From: Candidatus Flexicrinis proximus | GTDB lineage: Bacteria; Chloroflexota; Anaerolineae; Aggregatilineales; Phototrophicaceae | Assembly: GCA_016712885.1 (NCBI GenBank) | Contig: JADJQF010000018.1 | Location: forward strand, 1 to 64,000 | Direction of reading: 5' to 3' | Length of the DNA stretch: 64,000 bases | In this document: piece by piece, positions 1 through 8,040 of the stretch | Numbering within the stretch: position 1 is the first letter of the stretch | Layout of the letters: each line of letters begins with the position of its first letter | Position numbers and translations under genes: made by a program | The notes under the pieces: model-generated | Told to the model about the DNA's origin: nothing | Databases searched by the model: none | Seen by the model: the letters and a program-made list of their open reading frames with translations, nothing else

Positions 1-405
1 GTCGCCGCGGGTGTTGGGGACGGGCATCGCCTGCGCGCCATCGACCAGGTACGACTCGACGGCGGCACGGTCGCGGATTTGCAGCAGCCCGACCGCGTTC
101 CTCTGCAAGCCGTAGAGCGAAGCCGCGGGCAGCACCGCCAGCGCGCCCCTGCCGCCCAACCAGGCGCGCAGGCCGAGGATCTGGACGATACCGTCGAAGG
201 TCGGCGGGGCTTCGACGCCGATGCGGTCGCTCAGGTTGGCGATCAGCGAGTCGATCCCCTGGATCGTCGAACCGCTTACCGAAAACTCGACGTACATCAA
301 CACGTCCGACGGCACATGCTCTGCCAGAATCGCGGCGGCAGGCGGCTGGGAGGCCGCGCTGACCGTCAGTACCAGTGCCAACACGATCACCACAAGGTTC
401 CGCAT
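1..405 (-). CDS. DUF3352-like exported protein, 3' end outside window
   Basis: This reverse-strand gene runs off the left edge; 135 codons are visible. It starts at an ATG at 405 with a GGGAG Shine-Dalgarno just upstream. Residues 1-20 (MRNLVVIVLALVLTVSAASQ) look like a signal peptide. The mature part (ADHVPSD-like opening, then an Asp/Leu/Ile-rich alpha/beta stretch) resembles the start of the larger DUF3352-type protein at 1724-3370, so the two are probably paralogues. Such proteins are secreted and of unknown function. Truncation is only by the window edge; I see no frameshift. Confidence 0.6.
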   Translation of the reverse strand, partial: MRNLVVIVLALVLTVSAASQPPAAAILAEHVPSDVLMYVEFSVSGSTIQGIDSLIANLSDRIGVEAPPTFDGIVQILGLRAWLGGRGALAVLPAASLYGLQRNAVGLLQIRDRAAVESYLVDGAQAMPVPNTRGD

Positions 406-565
406 GTTCCACTCCCGTCCGTTCCAGTGAGTCTGCCTGTGATTTTCCATCATACTCCCATTCGTCATATCCGACCGGTTACGGATAGCACTCCCAACGC
501 CGGGGCTTATGGGGTACGTTGAAATCAGGTGCTTTAGACTTAGTTATTGGCAATAGAGGTGATTT

Positions 566-1621
566 ATGGCGCTTCAACCGTTCCCCGGCCTCAAGCCGTT
601 CAAAACGCTCCACTGCGTCACCGGCTCCATCCGCCACATTTACGAGTTCCACGGCTATCCAATCAGCGAGGAGATGCTGCTGGGCCTGGGCGCCGGCCTG
701 GGTTTCATGTACTGGCATACCAAAGGCTCGGCGCCGATCCTGGGCGGGCGCGCCAACGTCTCGTCGCCCAGCGAAAAGGGTCTGGAACTGACGGTTGGCG
801 AGCGCACCGGCGTCCACGTCGACTCGTTCCATACGTCGAGCACGCGTAAGGCACAGCAGGCGCTGATCGCGCTGCTGGAGTCGGGCGAGCCGGTGATGGT
901 CTACGTCGATATGGCCTATCTGCCGTATTTCGGGCTGCCGTCGGGCTTCCACTTCGGCGGACACGCCATCGTCGTGGCCGGATACGATGCCGAGACGGGC
1001 GAGACGCTGGTGGCCGACCGCGACGACATCCTGCATCCAGCCTCGCTCGAGTCGCTGGCCCAGGCGCGCGGTTCGACCTTCAAGCCGTTCCCGCCGCATA
1101 ACGCCTGGTACACCTTCGATTTTTCCACCCGGCACGAGCCGCTGCCTGAGGACATCATCACCGCCATCAACGAGGTCTGCAACGGAATGCTGCGCCCGGC
1201 CATCGCCAATTTCGGCGCTGATGGCATCCGCACGGCCTCGCACCGCGTACGCGAATGGGTCAAGACGATGAGCGGGCCGGAATTGTCCGAGGCCTGTTTC
1301 AATGCCTTCCTGTTCATCGATGCCGAAGGCGGCACCGGCGGCGGCATCTTCCGGTACATGTACGGACGCTTCCTGAAGGAAGCCGCACTCGTCACCGGCA
1401 TGACGCGCTTCGCCGATCTGGGCGAAGAACTGCAGGAGATCGGCGACCGCTGGCAGGAAGTCGCGCGGTTGTTCCGCGATGCGTCCTCGCTGCCGAACCC
1501 GTCGCACGCGCTTACTGAAGCCGCCGGCCGCATTTCGCGGATCGCCGACCGCGAGGAAGATGTGTGGGTCACGCTGCACCGTATGCTGCTGCCGACCGCC
1601 GAGGGCGCCGCCCGCAGCTAA
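566..1621 (+). CDS. BtrH_N / DUF4872 domain protein
   Basis: A 351-residue protein starting at ATG 566 behind AGAGGTG. The N-terminal half has the pattern of BtrH_N domains: HCVTGSIRHIYEFHG near residue 13, then SEEMLLGLGAGLGFMYW, then a Gly-rich GGHAIVVAGYDAETG strand near residue 135. The remainder fits DUF4872. BtrH in butirosin biosynthesis transfers an acyl side chain from a carrier protein to an aminoglycoside, but no biosynthetic neighbours or carrier protein are visible, so the substrate here is unknown. It has no signal peptide and is probably cytoplasmic. It lies divergently between two DUF3352-type genes. Confidence 0.75.
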   Translation: MALQPFPGLKPFKTLHCVTGSIRHIYEFHGYPISEEMLLGLGAGLGFMYWHTKGSAPILGGRANVSSPSEKGLELTVGERTGVHVDSFHTSSTRKAQQALIALLESGEPVMVYVDMAYLPYFGLPSGFHFGGHAIVVAGYDAETGETLVADRDDILHPASLESLAQARGSTFKPFPPHNAWYTFDFSTRHEPLPEDIITAINEVCNGMLRPAIANFGADGIRTASHRVREWVKTMSGPELSEACFNAFLFIDAEGGTGGGIFRYMYGRFLKEAALVTGMTRFADLGEELQEIGDRWQEVARLFRDASSLPNPSHALTEAAGRISRIADREEDVWVTLHRMLLPTAEGAARS

Positions 1622-1702
1622 CGCTTTGCGCCCTCCTGCACCCCGCAGATGGGGGGCGAAGGGCGCAAGTCCCTCGCGGAGGTGTGGAGGCAGCGCCTCC
1701 AC
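1622..1702 (+). repeat. Element B copy, partial (3' hairpins)
   Basis: The 3' part of the multi-hairpin intergenic repeat called element B here. It keeps the GGGCGCAAGTCCC hairpin and the terminal GTGGAGGC-AGC-GCCTCCAC hairpin at 1684-1702. It lies between the convergent ends of the genes at 566-1621 and 1724-3370. Confidence 0.8.
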
Positions 1703-1723
1703 ATCCACGATGCACATCAGCCT

Positions 1724-3370
1724 CTAGCGCAGCGAGACGGCCAGCCGCACCAGCATGCCGGCGCTGTCGGCCACTGCCGACGCCGATAGGCTTTCCACGC
1801 GGTCGGTCACGTCCGCCGGGATATCAAGGACACCCGCCAGCGCGGCGACGTTGATGAACGCGATCCCCTGCGCCCCTTCGAGGAAGGTGGCCTGCATCGC
1901 GTGCTGGTATCCGGGCGTCGACTCGAGTGTCTCGTCGCCGGGCTGCAAGGCAAACTGCACGCTCGGCGCGGTCCCCAGCGCCATGAAATCGCCCTGCGCC
2001 CCGAACCAGGTATCGAAGTTCGGGTCGGCTGCCGCGGCCTGCCCGGCGAAATCGCCCCAGAACGGGTCGGTGAAGGCCGACAGGTCGATGGCGGTGCCGC
2101 CCCCGCGCAGCGGGATGCGCGAAATCGGCATACCGGCCCGGTCGAGGGAATTGACCAGCGCGCGCCGGTAATTTTCACCCTGGCCGCTCTCGGCCATCAC
2201 AATGCCCAGCGACGGGGCGAAATCGAGCAGGGTATCCGCCGCGAGCGCGCTTAAGTGCAGCGCGAAGTCGCCTTCCAGCACGCTCAGCACGTCGGAGTCC
2301 AGCGACAGGCCGGTGGCCGCGGCCAGGGCCAGCGTCACGGCGGCTTTGGCGGTGTCGCCCAGATTTTCGTTGACGATGCCCCGCAGCCCGAAGAACTCGG
2401 TTGAGGCATCGTCCTTCATCAGCCCGCCCATCACGTTCAGGAGGTCGAAGAACTGAATCAGCATCCCGCCAAAGTTGACGGTCTGGAGATAAAACTGCGT
2501 GTCCGGCGCCAGCCGCCGCGCCAGCGTCAGATCGACCGCCGGGCCGGTAAACATTTCCGGCGAGAAGCCGAAGGCGCTGATCCCGTCCAGGTCGCCGTAT
2601 TTCCAGCTCACATCCAGCAGCAGGTCGCGTCCGCCGACACTGACGCCGCCCACCGCGCCGGTGCCGAGCATATCGGCCAGCGCGCTGGCCGGGGCAAGTG
2701 CGCCGCGCGACGTCTGGCCGGACTGGGCGGCAACAAGCGCGCTCAGGTCTCCGTAGAGCAGGAAATCGTAGTGATCCGCCGGAAGCTGGTTGATCGCCGC
2801 GGTGAAGTCTGCATCAGCGCTCAGTTTCCCGAAATCGCCGCTGACCACCTGATCCGCATACGGGAAGTTGGGCGTCAAGATCATCACGTCGTCGCGCAGC
2901 AGCGCCCGGACCTCGTCGTTCATCCGGTAATCTTTCCAGCCGTTGCGCTCTTCTACGACGATGTCGTTGGACTCCTCAAGCAGGGCGCGGGCCGCTTCAG
3001 GGTCCTTGACGCCGAGGATGATCGCAAACGGCGACCCGTCACCCATCAAATCGCTGAAATCCACCTGCGGCGAAAGCACGATTATCCCGACCCCGTCACC
3101 CAGAAACACGTTCATCTCAGGGGAATTGAGAATGTCGTCGAAAAAGTCGTTCAGGTCGGTCTGGCCGATGACTGGTTCGAGCCGGTTGAGGAGCGCGGGT
3201 GTTTGCTCACGGAATCCGGTGTCTGCCCGTACCACGGCGAAAGCCGGGGCCGTCGCGGGCGCATAATCAGCATAGCGGGTGATGTCCGGCACCGGCACGC
3301 GCCCCTGCGCCGCTGCCGGCGCAGCCGCCAGCAGCATCATCCCAATCCAGAGCACAATTAAGCGGCGCAT
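1724..3370 (-). CDS. DUF3352-type secreted protein
   Basis: A 548-residue protein with a clear Sec signal peptide (MRRLIVLWIGMMLLAAAPAAAQG), started by an ATG behind GGAGG. The mature protein begins with a short Pro-rich stretch, then PATAPAFAVVRADTGFREQ followed by long alternating alpha/beta segments with PEMNVFLGDGVGIIV and FAIILGVKDPEAARALL. These are features of DUF3352 proteins, which are exported and uncharacterised. It has no catalytic motif that I can recognise. It resembles the truncated gene at the left window edge. An extracytoplasmic surface role is inference. Confidence 0.7.
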   Translation of the reverse strand: MRRLIVLWIGMMLLAAAPAAAQGRVPVPDITRYADYAPATAPAFAVVRADTGFREQTPALLNRLEPVIGQTDLNDFFDDILNSPEMNVFLGDGVGIIVLSPQVDFSDLMGDGSPFAIILGVKDPEAARALLEESNDIVVEERNGWKDYRMNDEVRALLRDDVMILTPNFPYADQVVSGDFGKLSADADFTAAINQLPADHYDFLLYGDLSALVAAQSGQTSRGALAPASALADMLGTGAVGGVSVGGRDLLLDVSWKYGDLDGISAFGFSPEMFTGPAVDLTLARRLAPDTQFYLQTVNFGGMLIQFFDLLNVMGGLMKDDASTEFFGLRGIVNENLGDTAKAAVTLALAAATGLSLDSDVLSVLEGDFALHLSALAADTLLDFAPSLGIVMAESGQGENYRRALVNSLDRAGMPISRIPLRGGGTAIDLSAFTDPFWGDFAGQAAAADPNFDTWFGAQGDFMALGTAPSVQFALQPGDETLESTPGYQHAMQATFLEGAQGIAFINVAALAGVLDIPADVTDRVESLSASAVADSAGMLVRLAVSLR

Positions 3371-3488
3371 CGTGGTGTTCCTCCGTCAATCCTGTTGATC
3401 GCATTGTACGCGGCTTTGCCGGTTGGCGCTGCCTGTCACCGATTAAACGTTGTTCAGGCGCGCAGGGTTCCCGATCCGCCCTGTAAAG

Positions 3489-3627
3489 GTGCGGAGGCAG
3501 CGCAGAGGTTTTGCCTCCGCACCTCCACCAACGGGCTTGCGCTCTCTGGACTCCCTCATGGCAAGAGAAGGGCGCAGAGACCCAAGTCCCTGCTGGGATT
3601 TGGGCGAAACCCCAAGTTATCCATAGC
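3489..3627 (-). repeat. Element B copy, reverse orientation
   Basis: A copy of the multi-hairpin repeat in reverse orientation. The terminal hairpin (GGAGGCAGCGCAGAGGTTTTGCCTCC region) comes first, then the GGGCTTGCG core, then a decayed central palindrome, and TGGGCGAAACCCCA near 3600. The 261-bp gap between the genes at 1724-3370 and 3633-3995 is almost entirely this element. Confidence 0.7.
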
Positions 3628-3632
3628 ACCCG

Positions 3633-3995
3633 CTAGAGCTTCAGACGGCGGTCGCGCATCTCGACCATTGCTCCGCCGTGGCTGACCGTCGCGGCGAAGT
3701 GGGCGGTGAGCAGCGCGGCGTCTTTGCGGTGGTTGCCCTGACCGGCCGAAAAGTCGACCAGCGGCGTACTGGGGATGACCGGCGACTCGTAGGTCGTATG
3801 CGCGTAGGTCTTCCACTTCAGTTCGCGGCAGTCGTTGAAGACCAGTTGGAAGGCGAGCGGGATCGACCGTTCGTCGGCACGGTACTCGCAGCTGAAGATC
3901 AGGTCACGCCCCCACTGGACGAACTGCACATCGTTGATCCGGAATTCGCCGGCGGCGTCCACGCCGAGCACTTCCGCCAGTCCCCCTAGACTCAT
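3633..3995 (-). CDS. Small hypothetical protein
   Basis: A 120-residue protein of unknown family. I chose the ATG giving MSLGGLAEVLG; a start six codons further upstream is also open. It has no signal peptide or membrane segment. The sequence looks like a compact beta-rich fold (DVQFVQWGRDLIFSCEYRAD, LAFQLVFNDCRELKWKTYAH). It is transcribed away from the phage connector gene at 4104 and so shares an intergenic promoter region with it. Whether it belongs to the phage-derived set or to the host cannot be told from sequence alone. Confidence 0.5.
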   Translation of the reverse strand: MSLGGLAEVLGVDAAGEFRINDVQFVQWGRDLIFSCEYRADERSIPLAFQLVFNDCRELKWKTYAHTTYESPVIPSTPLVDFSAGQGNHRKDAALLTAHFAATVSHGGAMVEMRDRRLKL

Positions 3996-4103
3996 GCGCC
4001 GCCCCTTTCTCACTGTCCGCCGAGTATACCGCGGTCGGCGGGCAGCCCCATCCGTCCACCCGCCAAACCATCTCGTTTCCGAATCCCAAAGAGGAGTCCT
4101 GCC

Positions 4104-4871
4104 ATGCCCGATACCCGCTGGTTAGCCCTGCTGCACCTCAAGCGCCGCCTGAGCGTCGATGCCGCCACCCTGTCCGCAAGCGACGATGCCCGTATGGAAT
4201 CCGCCCTGCGCGCTGCCCAGGCCGAGATCGAGGCGGCGACCGGCCGGCGCTATGTCCCGATCCAGTCTACCGTCAGCCACTGGGCGCTGCCCGGCCAGCG
4301 CGTACTGCCCCTGCGTGACGACCTGCTCGAACTCGTGTCAGTCACCGACGCCGACGGCACAGTGTACCTGCCGGAGGACGTCACCTGTGATGCGGCCAAC
4401 CTGGCGCTCAACGAACCGGCGCGCTTCGATGGCGGCGCAGTCAGGGTCAGCGGCCTGTGGGCCTACCATCCCGCGCCCAGCCTGGCCTTCCGGCCCAGCG
4501 GCGACTCGCTGGCCGCGCCGGTGACCTCCAGCGCCCTGACGCTGACCGTGCTCAACGCCGCCGGCGCCGATACGTGGGGCGATATGCCGCGCTTCACCAC
4601 CGGCCACCTGCTGCGGATCGAGAGCGAACTCGTCCGCGTCACCGGCGTCGAGTCCAACACGCTGGTTGTGCGGCGCGGCGAAAACGGCACAACGGCGGCC
4701 AGTCACGCGGCCGGCGCCGGCGTCGAGGTCTTTTCGCCCAGCTTCACAGCCGAAGCACTCGGCCTGCGGCTGGCCTCCTGGCTGTACCGTGAGCCGGACG
4801 CCGAACACGGCCGCGAATGGCCCTCCGGGATCGCCAGCGGCATCGACCGCCTGCGCCGCCTGAGGGTGTAG
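4104..4871 (+). CDS. Phage head-tail connector-like protein
   Basis: A 255-residue protein behind a strong GAGGAG site. The N-terminal 60 residues (LLHLKRRLSV, SASDDARMESALRAAQAEIEAATGRRYVP) have the helical pattern of gp6-type head-tail connectors, with the EAATGRRY signature. The central part is a beta-rich insert (LLRIESELVRVTG, LVVRRGENGTTAASHAAG) similar to phage proteins carrying a small receptor-like or tail-tube-like domain. The C-terminus returns to a helix (LGLRLASWLYREPD). The expected role is to bridge the portal to the tail. The next gene, 30 bp away, looks like a tail-completion protein, supporting a phage origin. Confidence 0.65.
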   Translation: MPDTRWLALLHLKRRLSVDAATLSASDDARMESALRAAQAEIEAATGRRYVPIQSTVSHWALPGQRVLPLRDDLLELVSVTDADGTVYLPEDVTCDAANLALNEPARFDGGAVRVSGLWAYHPAPSLAFRPSGDSLAAPVTSSALTLTVLNAAGADTWGDMPRFTTGHLLRIESELVRVTGVESNTLVVRRGENGTTAASHAAGAGVEVFSPSFTAEALGLRLASWLYREPDAEHGREWPSGIASGIDRLRRLRV

Positions 4872-4901
4872 CTGGCGGCTCTCAACGAAAGGTCAATCCA
4901 T

Positions 4902-5357
4902 ATGTCCCATTTCTCTGATGCCTTAGCGGCGCTGGCCGCGCTGACGGTCGACGGTGTCCTCGACAATTTCGCCATCGAACGTGCGCCCGGCCAGCCCGAC
5001 CGGGCGCAGCTTCCCGCGCTGATCGTCACGCCTGCCGAGCGCGAAGACCGGCACTTCCCGGCACGCGGCGAAGGCCTGCACACGCCCGCCTTCAGCCAGG
5101 CTGGCGCGACCTACACCGCCTCGATCACGCACCTGCTGCTGATCGCCCCGCAGGGCAGCAGCCTCGGCGCGCGGTCGCATTGGCCGGCGCTGGCCGCGCT
5201 GATCGACGCCTATTTCGAGGCGCTCAACGGCGATCCGCTGCTGGACGGGGCGCTGGTTCAACCTCCGCAGGTGGTGGTCGACAGCGGCGTGGTCACCTAC
5301 GGCGGGATTCGTTATGTCGGCGCGGCCTTCCGCCATCTGTGGACGCTGGCCATCTAG
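4902..5357 (+). CDS. Tail-completion-like phage protein
   Basis: A 151-residue protein beginning 30 bp after the connector-like gene with an AAAGG site. It opens with SHFSDALAALAALTVDGVLDN, then a domain with PALIVTPAERED and THLLLIAPQGS strands, and ends in YGGIRYVGAAFRHLWTLAI. Length, position after the connector and the closing strand pattern fit tail terminator/neck proteins. Sequence identity to a named family is not obvious to me, so the assignment leans on context. No signal peptide. Confidence 0.5.
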   Translation: MSHFSDALAALAALTVDGVLDNFAIERAPGQPDRAQLPALIVTPAEREDRHFPARGEGLHTPAFSQAGATYTASITHLLLIAPQGSSLGARSHWPALAALIDAYFEALNGDPLLDGALVQPPQVVVDSGVVTYGGIRYVGAAFRHLWTLAI

Positions 5358-5360
5358 CGG

Positions 5361-5508
5361 TTGGGGTTCCACCCCAAGCCCCGCCAAAGGGCTTGCACCC
5401 TCTGGACTCCCTCATCTGCGATTTTGTTCAGCACGCTGAACAAAATCGCCACGTGCGGGGTCAAGGGGTCACTGACCCCTTGCGGAGGTGTGGGGGCCGC
5501 GCCTCCAC
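5361..5508 (+). repeat. Element B copy, full length
   Basis: A nearly complete copy with consecutive hairpins: TTGGGGT-TCC-ACCCCAA, AGGG/CCCT, the long palindrome GCGATTTTGTTCAGC / GCTGAACAAAATCGC (15 bp arms), CAAGGGGTC-ACT-GACCCCTTG, and GTGGGGGC-CGC-GCCTCCAC with one G-T pair. It separates the tail-completion-like and tail/baseplate-like genes. Confidence 0.85.
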
Positions 5509-5548
5509 AGCCAATCTGCCCATGCTCAACAGCCTGTAAAGGAGACCC

Positions 5549-6982
5549 ATGCCCGATTTCCGCGTTACCCTGACCCGTGCGCCGGACAGCCGCGACATCA
5601 CGGCGTCCGTCCTCGAACTCCGCTGGCGGCTGGGCTTCGCGCAGCCCTACGACTCACTGGCGCGTCCCGCCGCCGGTCAAATCCTGCTCGACAACCGCGA
5701 CCAGTCGTTTTCGCCGGAACTGGACAGCAGCGGACTGCTTACCCCCGGCACGGCCGTCCTGGTCGAATGCGAGTACGACGGCTGGCAGCCGATGTTCAGC
5801 GGCGTCATCGCCCACATCGAGCCGGACATGGGCGAACGGGGGCCGCGCCGCGCGCTTGTTCACGTCGAATCGGCAGACGCCGCACTGGCCCGCGTCATCG
5901 TCCGGCTGCCGGTGCTGGCGGGGGTCCGCGCCGATGAAATCCTGGAGGCGGTCCTCGATACGCCGCCGCTGGATGGCCTGCCGCGCGACTTTGAGCAGGG
6001 CGCGTCGGTCTTTGCCTATGCCGGTGACCAGTGGGGCGGCGGCATCTCCGCGCGGGCCGCCATAGAGCAAGCCGCCGGGGCGGAACGCGGGCGCGTGTAC
6101 ATCAGCCGCGATGGCACGCTGGTTTTCCGGTCGCGCCAATCCGGGCTGGCCTCCGCCGCCCCTGACGCCACTTTCGACGCCGTGGCCGACGCGGCCCACA
6201 TGACTTACGGCGCGGACTTGGTCAACCACGTCTGCATCGGGCTGCGGCCGCGCGCGCTTGGCGCGCCGGCCTCGACCCTCTGGACGCTCGCCAATTCCCA
6301 GCGCCTGCGCCCCGGCGCTCAGATCAACCTGGTCGTGCCGCTGCGCGACGCACAAGGCCGCCGTGCCGGCGCGGTCAGCGTGATCACGCCGGTCGCCTAT
6401 ACCGATTTCAGCGCCAACAGCCTGCCCGACGGTAGCGGCAGCGACGCCACCGCCAGCGTCACGATCACCGTATTGGCGCTCGAAGGCAGCGCCGCCCGCC
6501 TGCGCCTGGAGAATTCCGCCGCGACCACGGTGTATCTGATGCCGGGCGCAACCCTGCGCGGCACGCCGCTGCTGGGCGGCCAGCCGGTCGTCTATGAAGA
6601 CGCGGACAGCGCCAGCATCACCGCTTACGGCCAGCACGCGCTGTCCCTGCGCCTGCCGCTGATCGACAGCGTGGATGAGGCGGCGGCCCTGGCCGGTTGG
6701 GAGCTGGCGCGGCGCACCCAGCTCGCCTGCGTCACGGCCTTTACGCTCAGCGACCGGGTCCGTTATGCCGACGCGCTGCCGCTCACCGTTTTTCAGCGTG
6801 TGCGCCTGATCGACCCGCATAGCGGCCACGATGCCGTCTACAGCATTATCGCCGAGGCGCACACCGTCACGCTGGGCGGATACCGGCACGTCATCCGCTA
6901 TCTGCTCGAACCCGCCCCTGACGCCGCGTTCTGGACGGTGGGCGTATCCGCCCTCGGCGTCTCGACGGCGCTCGCGGTGTAG
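5549..6982 (+). CDS. Phage tail/baseplate-like protein
   Basis: A 477-residue protein with AAAGGAG 7 bp before the ATG. Residues 1-55 (ASVLELRWRLGFAQPYDSLARPAAGQILLDNRD) match the opening of phage tail or baseplate proteins in which a plane of strands precedes a hub domain. The stretch MFSGVIAHIEPDMGERGPRRALVHVESADA is also typical of such hub folds. The C-terminal half is beta-rich (VSVITPVAYTDFSAN, RYVIRYLLEP-like). It has no signal peptide, as expected for a virion protein. A tail-tip adhesin is an alternative reading. Lone tail genes separated from the capsid genes are unusual. Confidence 0.55.
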   Translation: MPDFRVTLTRAPDSRDITASVLELRWRLGFAQPYDSLARPAAGQILLDNRDQSFSPELDSSGLLTPGTAVLVECEYDGWQPMFSGVIAHIEPDMGERGPRRALVHVESADAALARVIVRLPVLAGVRADEILEAVLDTPPLDGLPRDFEQGASVFAYAGDQWGGGISARAAIEQAAGAERGRVYISRDGTLVFRSRQSGLASAAPDATFDAVADAAHMTYGADLVNHVCIGLRPRALGAPASTLWTLANSQRLRPGAQINLVVPLRDAQGRRAGAVSVITPVAYTDFSANSLPDGSGSDATASVTITVLALEGSAARLRLENSAATTVYLMPGATLRGTPLLGGQPVVYEDADSASITAYGQHALSLRLPLIDSVDEAAALAGWELARRTQLACVTAFTLSDRVRYADALPLTVFQRVRLIDPHSGHDAVYSIIAEAHTVTLGGYRHVIRYLLEPAPDAAFWTVGVSALGVSTALAV

Positions 6983-7076
6983 ATACGGTCGAACACCTGC
7001 TACCGATGCACACAAATCCGCGGCACCTTATAGGGGAGGTTCGTTACGATACTGTAATAGCATTTGCGAACATCTG

Positions 7077-7085
7077 TGCTATAAT
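7077..7085 (+). promoter_or_regulatory. Extended -10 promoter
   Basis: TGC directly before TATAAT (7080-7085) makes a consensus extended -10 element. No good -35 is needed or seen. The predicted start is near 7092, about 100 nt before the ankyrin gene, so the transcript would begin just before the perfect hairpin at 7101-7134. Confidence 0.55.
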
Positions 7086-7100
7086 GTTTCGTGTAGGTGT

Positions 7101-7134
7101 GAGATGCGGACGATCCGCCCATCGTCCGCATCTC
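7101..7134 (+). promoter_or_regulatory. Perfect 14-bp leader hairpin
   Basis: GAGATGCGGACGAT and ATCGTCCGCATCTC pair perfectly around a CCGCCC loop. It lies within the predicted 5' leader of the ankyrin gene. It has no U-run, so it is not a standard terminator; mRNA stabilisation or protein binding are possible. Confidence 0.6.
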
Positions 7135-7195
7135 GCTCTTACCCTTCCTGCTTTCTCACTGTCTGCGACTGATCCATCCTGCTGGAGGCGAAGTG

Positions 7196-7765
7196 ATGAC
7201 CGACCAACCGCCCGATCCGCTGCGCCAGTTCATGATCGCCGCCCATTTCAACCTCGAGGGCGTCAAGGCCGGCCTGAAAGACCATCCCGAGTGGCTCACA
7301 ATCGACTACGACTGGGGCGAACAGGGCGGCCGGGAAACCCCGCTGGGGGCCGCGGCGCATGTCGGCGGCACGCATCTGGCCCAGTATTTGCTGGGCTGCG
7401 GCGCGCCATTAACGCCTGCCGCCGCCGCGATGCTCGGTTTGCGCGGCGCGCTCGAAGCCTTTATTGATGCCGACCCCGCCAACGCCAATGTCCCCGGCGC
7501 CCACGGCATCCCGCTGCTGGCCCACGCGGCTTTCAGCGGCGATGTGGAGCTGGTGGAGATGCTCAAGGCGCGCGGCAATACGCTGGCCGGCGTCAGCATG
7601 GGACTCATCAACGCCGTGAGCGCCGGCCATGCTGCGATGGCGGCCTGGATGCTCGCCAACGGCGCCGATGCTTCCGCGAAGAATTATCAGGGCAAGTCGG
7701 CGCTCGACATCGCCGAAGCCAACGGCTTTACCGAAATCGTCACGCTGCTGAAGAATCACCCGTAA
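7196..7765 (+). CDS. Ankyrin-repeat protein
   Basis: A 189-residue protein. I prefer the ATG at 7196 (GGAGG 7 bp upstream) over the GTG one codon earlier. Ankyrin-type helix-turn-helix units are visible: ETPLGAAAHVGGTHLAQYLLGCGAP, GIPLLAHAAFSGDVELVEMLKARG, and the canonical last unit KSALDIAEANGFTEIVTLLK. The protein is cytoplasmic and probably a protein-protein interaction scaffold. It follows the tail/baseplate-like gene but has its own extended -10 promoter and leader hairpin. The strong terminator at 7855 ends its transcript. The partner is unknown. Confidence 0.85.
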   Translation: MTDQPPDPLRQFMIAAHFNLEGVKAGLKDHPEWLTIDYDWGEQGGRETPLGAAAHVGGTHLAQYLLGCGAPLTPAAAAMLGLRGALEAFIDADPANANVPGAHGIPLLAHAAFSGDVELVEMLKARGNTLAGVSMGLINAVSAGHAAMAAWMLANGADASAKNYQGKSALDIAEANGFTEIVTLLKNHP

Positions 7766-7854
7766 GTCCCAAAACCCAGTCTTATACCTCAAAGTTCAGC
7801 CCGAACCAGCGACCGAGTAATCTTTTCCCCGTCCGGCACGATCCAGTCCACTCC

Positions 7855-7893
7855 CAGCAAAAAAGGCGCGCCCCAGACGCGCCTTTTTTGCTG
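7855..7893. terminator. Strong bidirectional terminator
   Basis: CAGCAAAAAAGGCGCG (7855-7870) pairs perfectly with CGCGCCTTTTTTGCTG (7878-7893) across a 7-nt loop. The A and T tracts give a U-run in either direction. It separates the ankyrin gene from the GNRAVQRLL protein gene. Confidence 0.9.
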
Positions 7894-8040
7894 TCCCGCC
7901 CCGCGATTGACGATCATTTGACGATCCCGTGGTATTCTGTCATCGTTATCAAAGTCCGTGGGTCTGGCGGCTCCGGGATGGGCGTAACGTTCCGCTCTCG
8001 CGCCGCCGTTTACTGGTCATTCGCCGCTGGTCGCCGCTTT

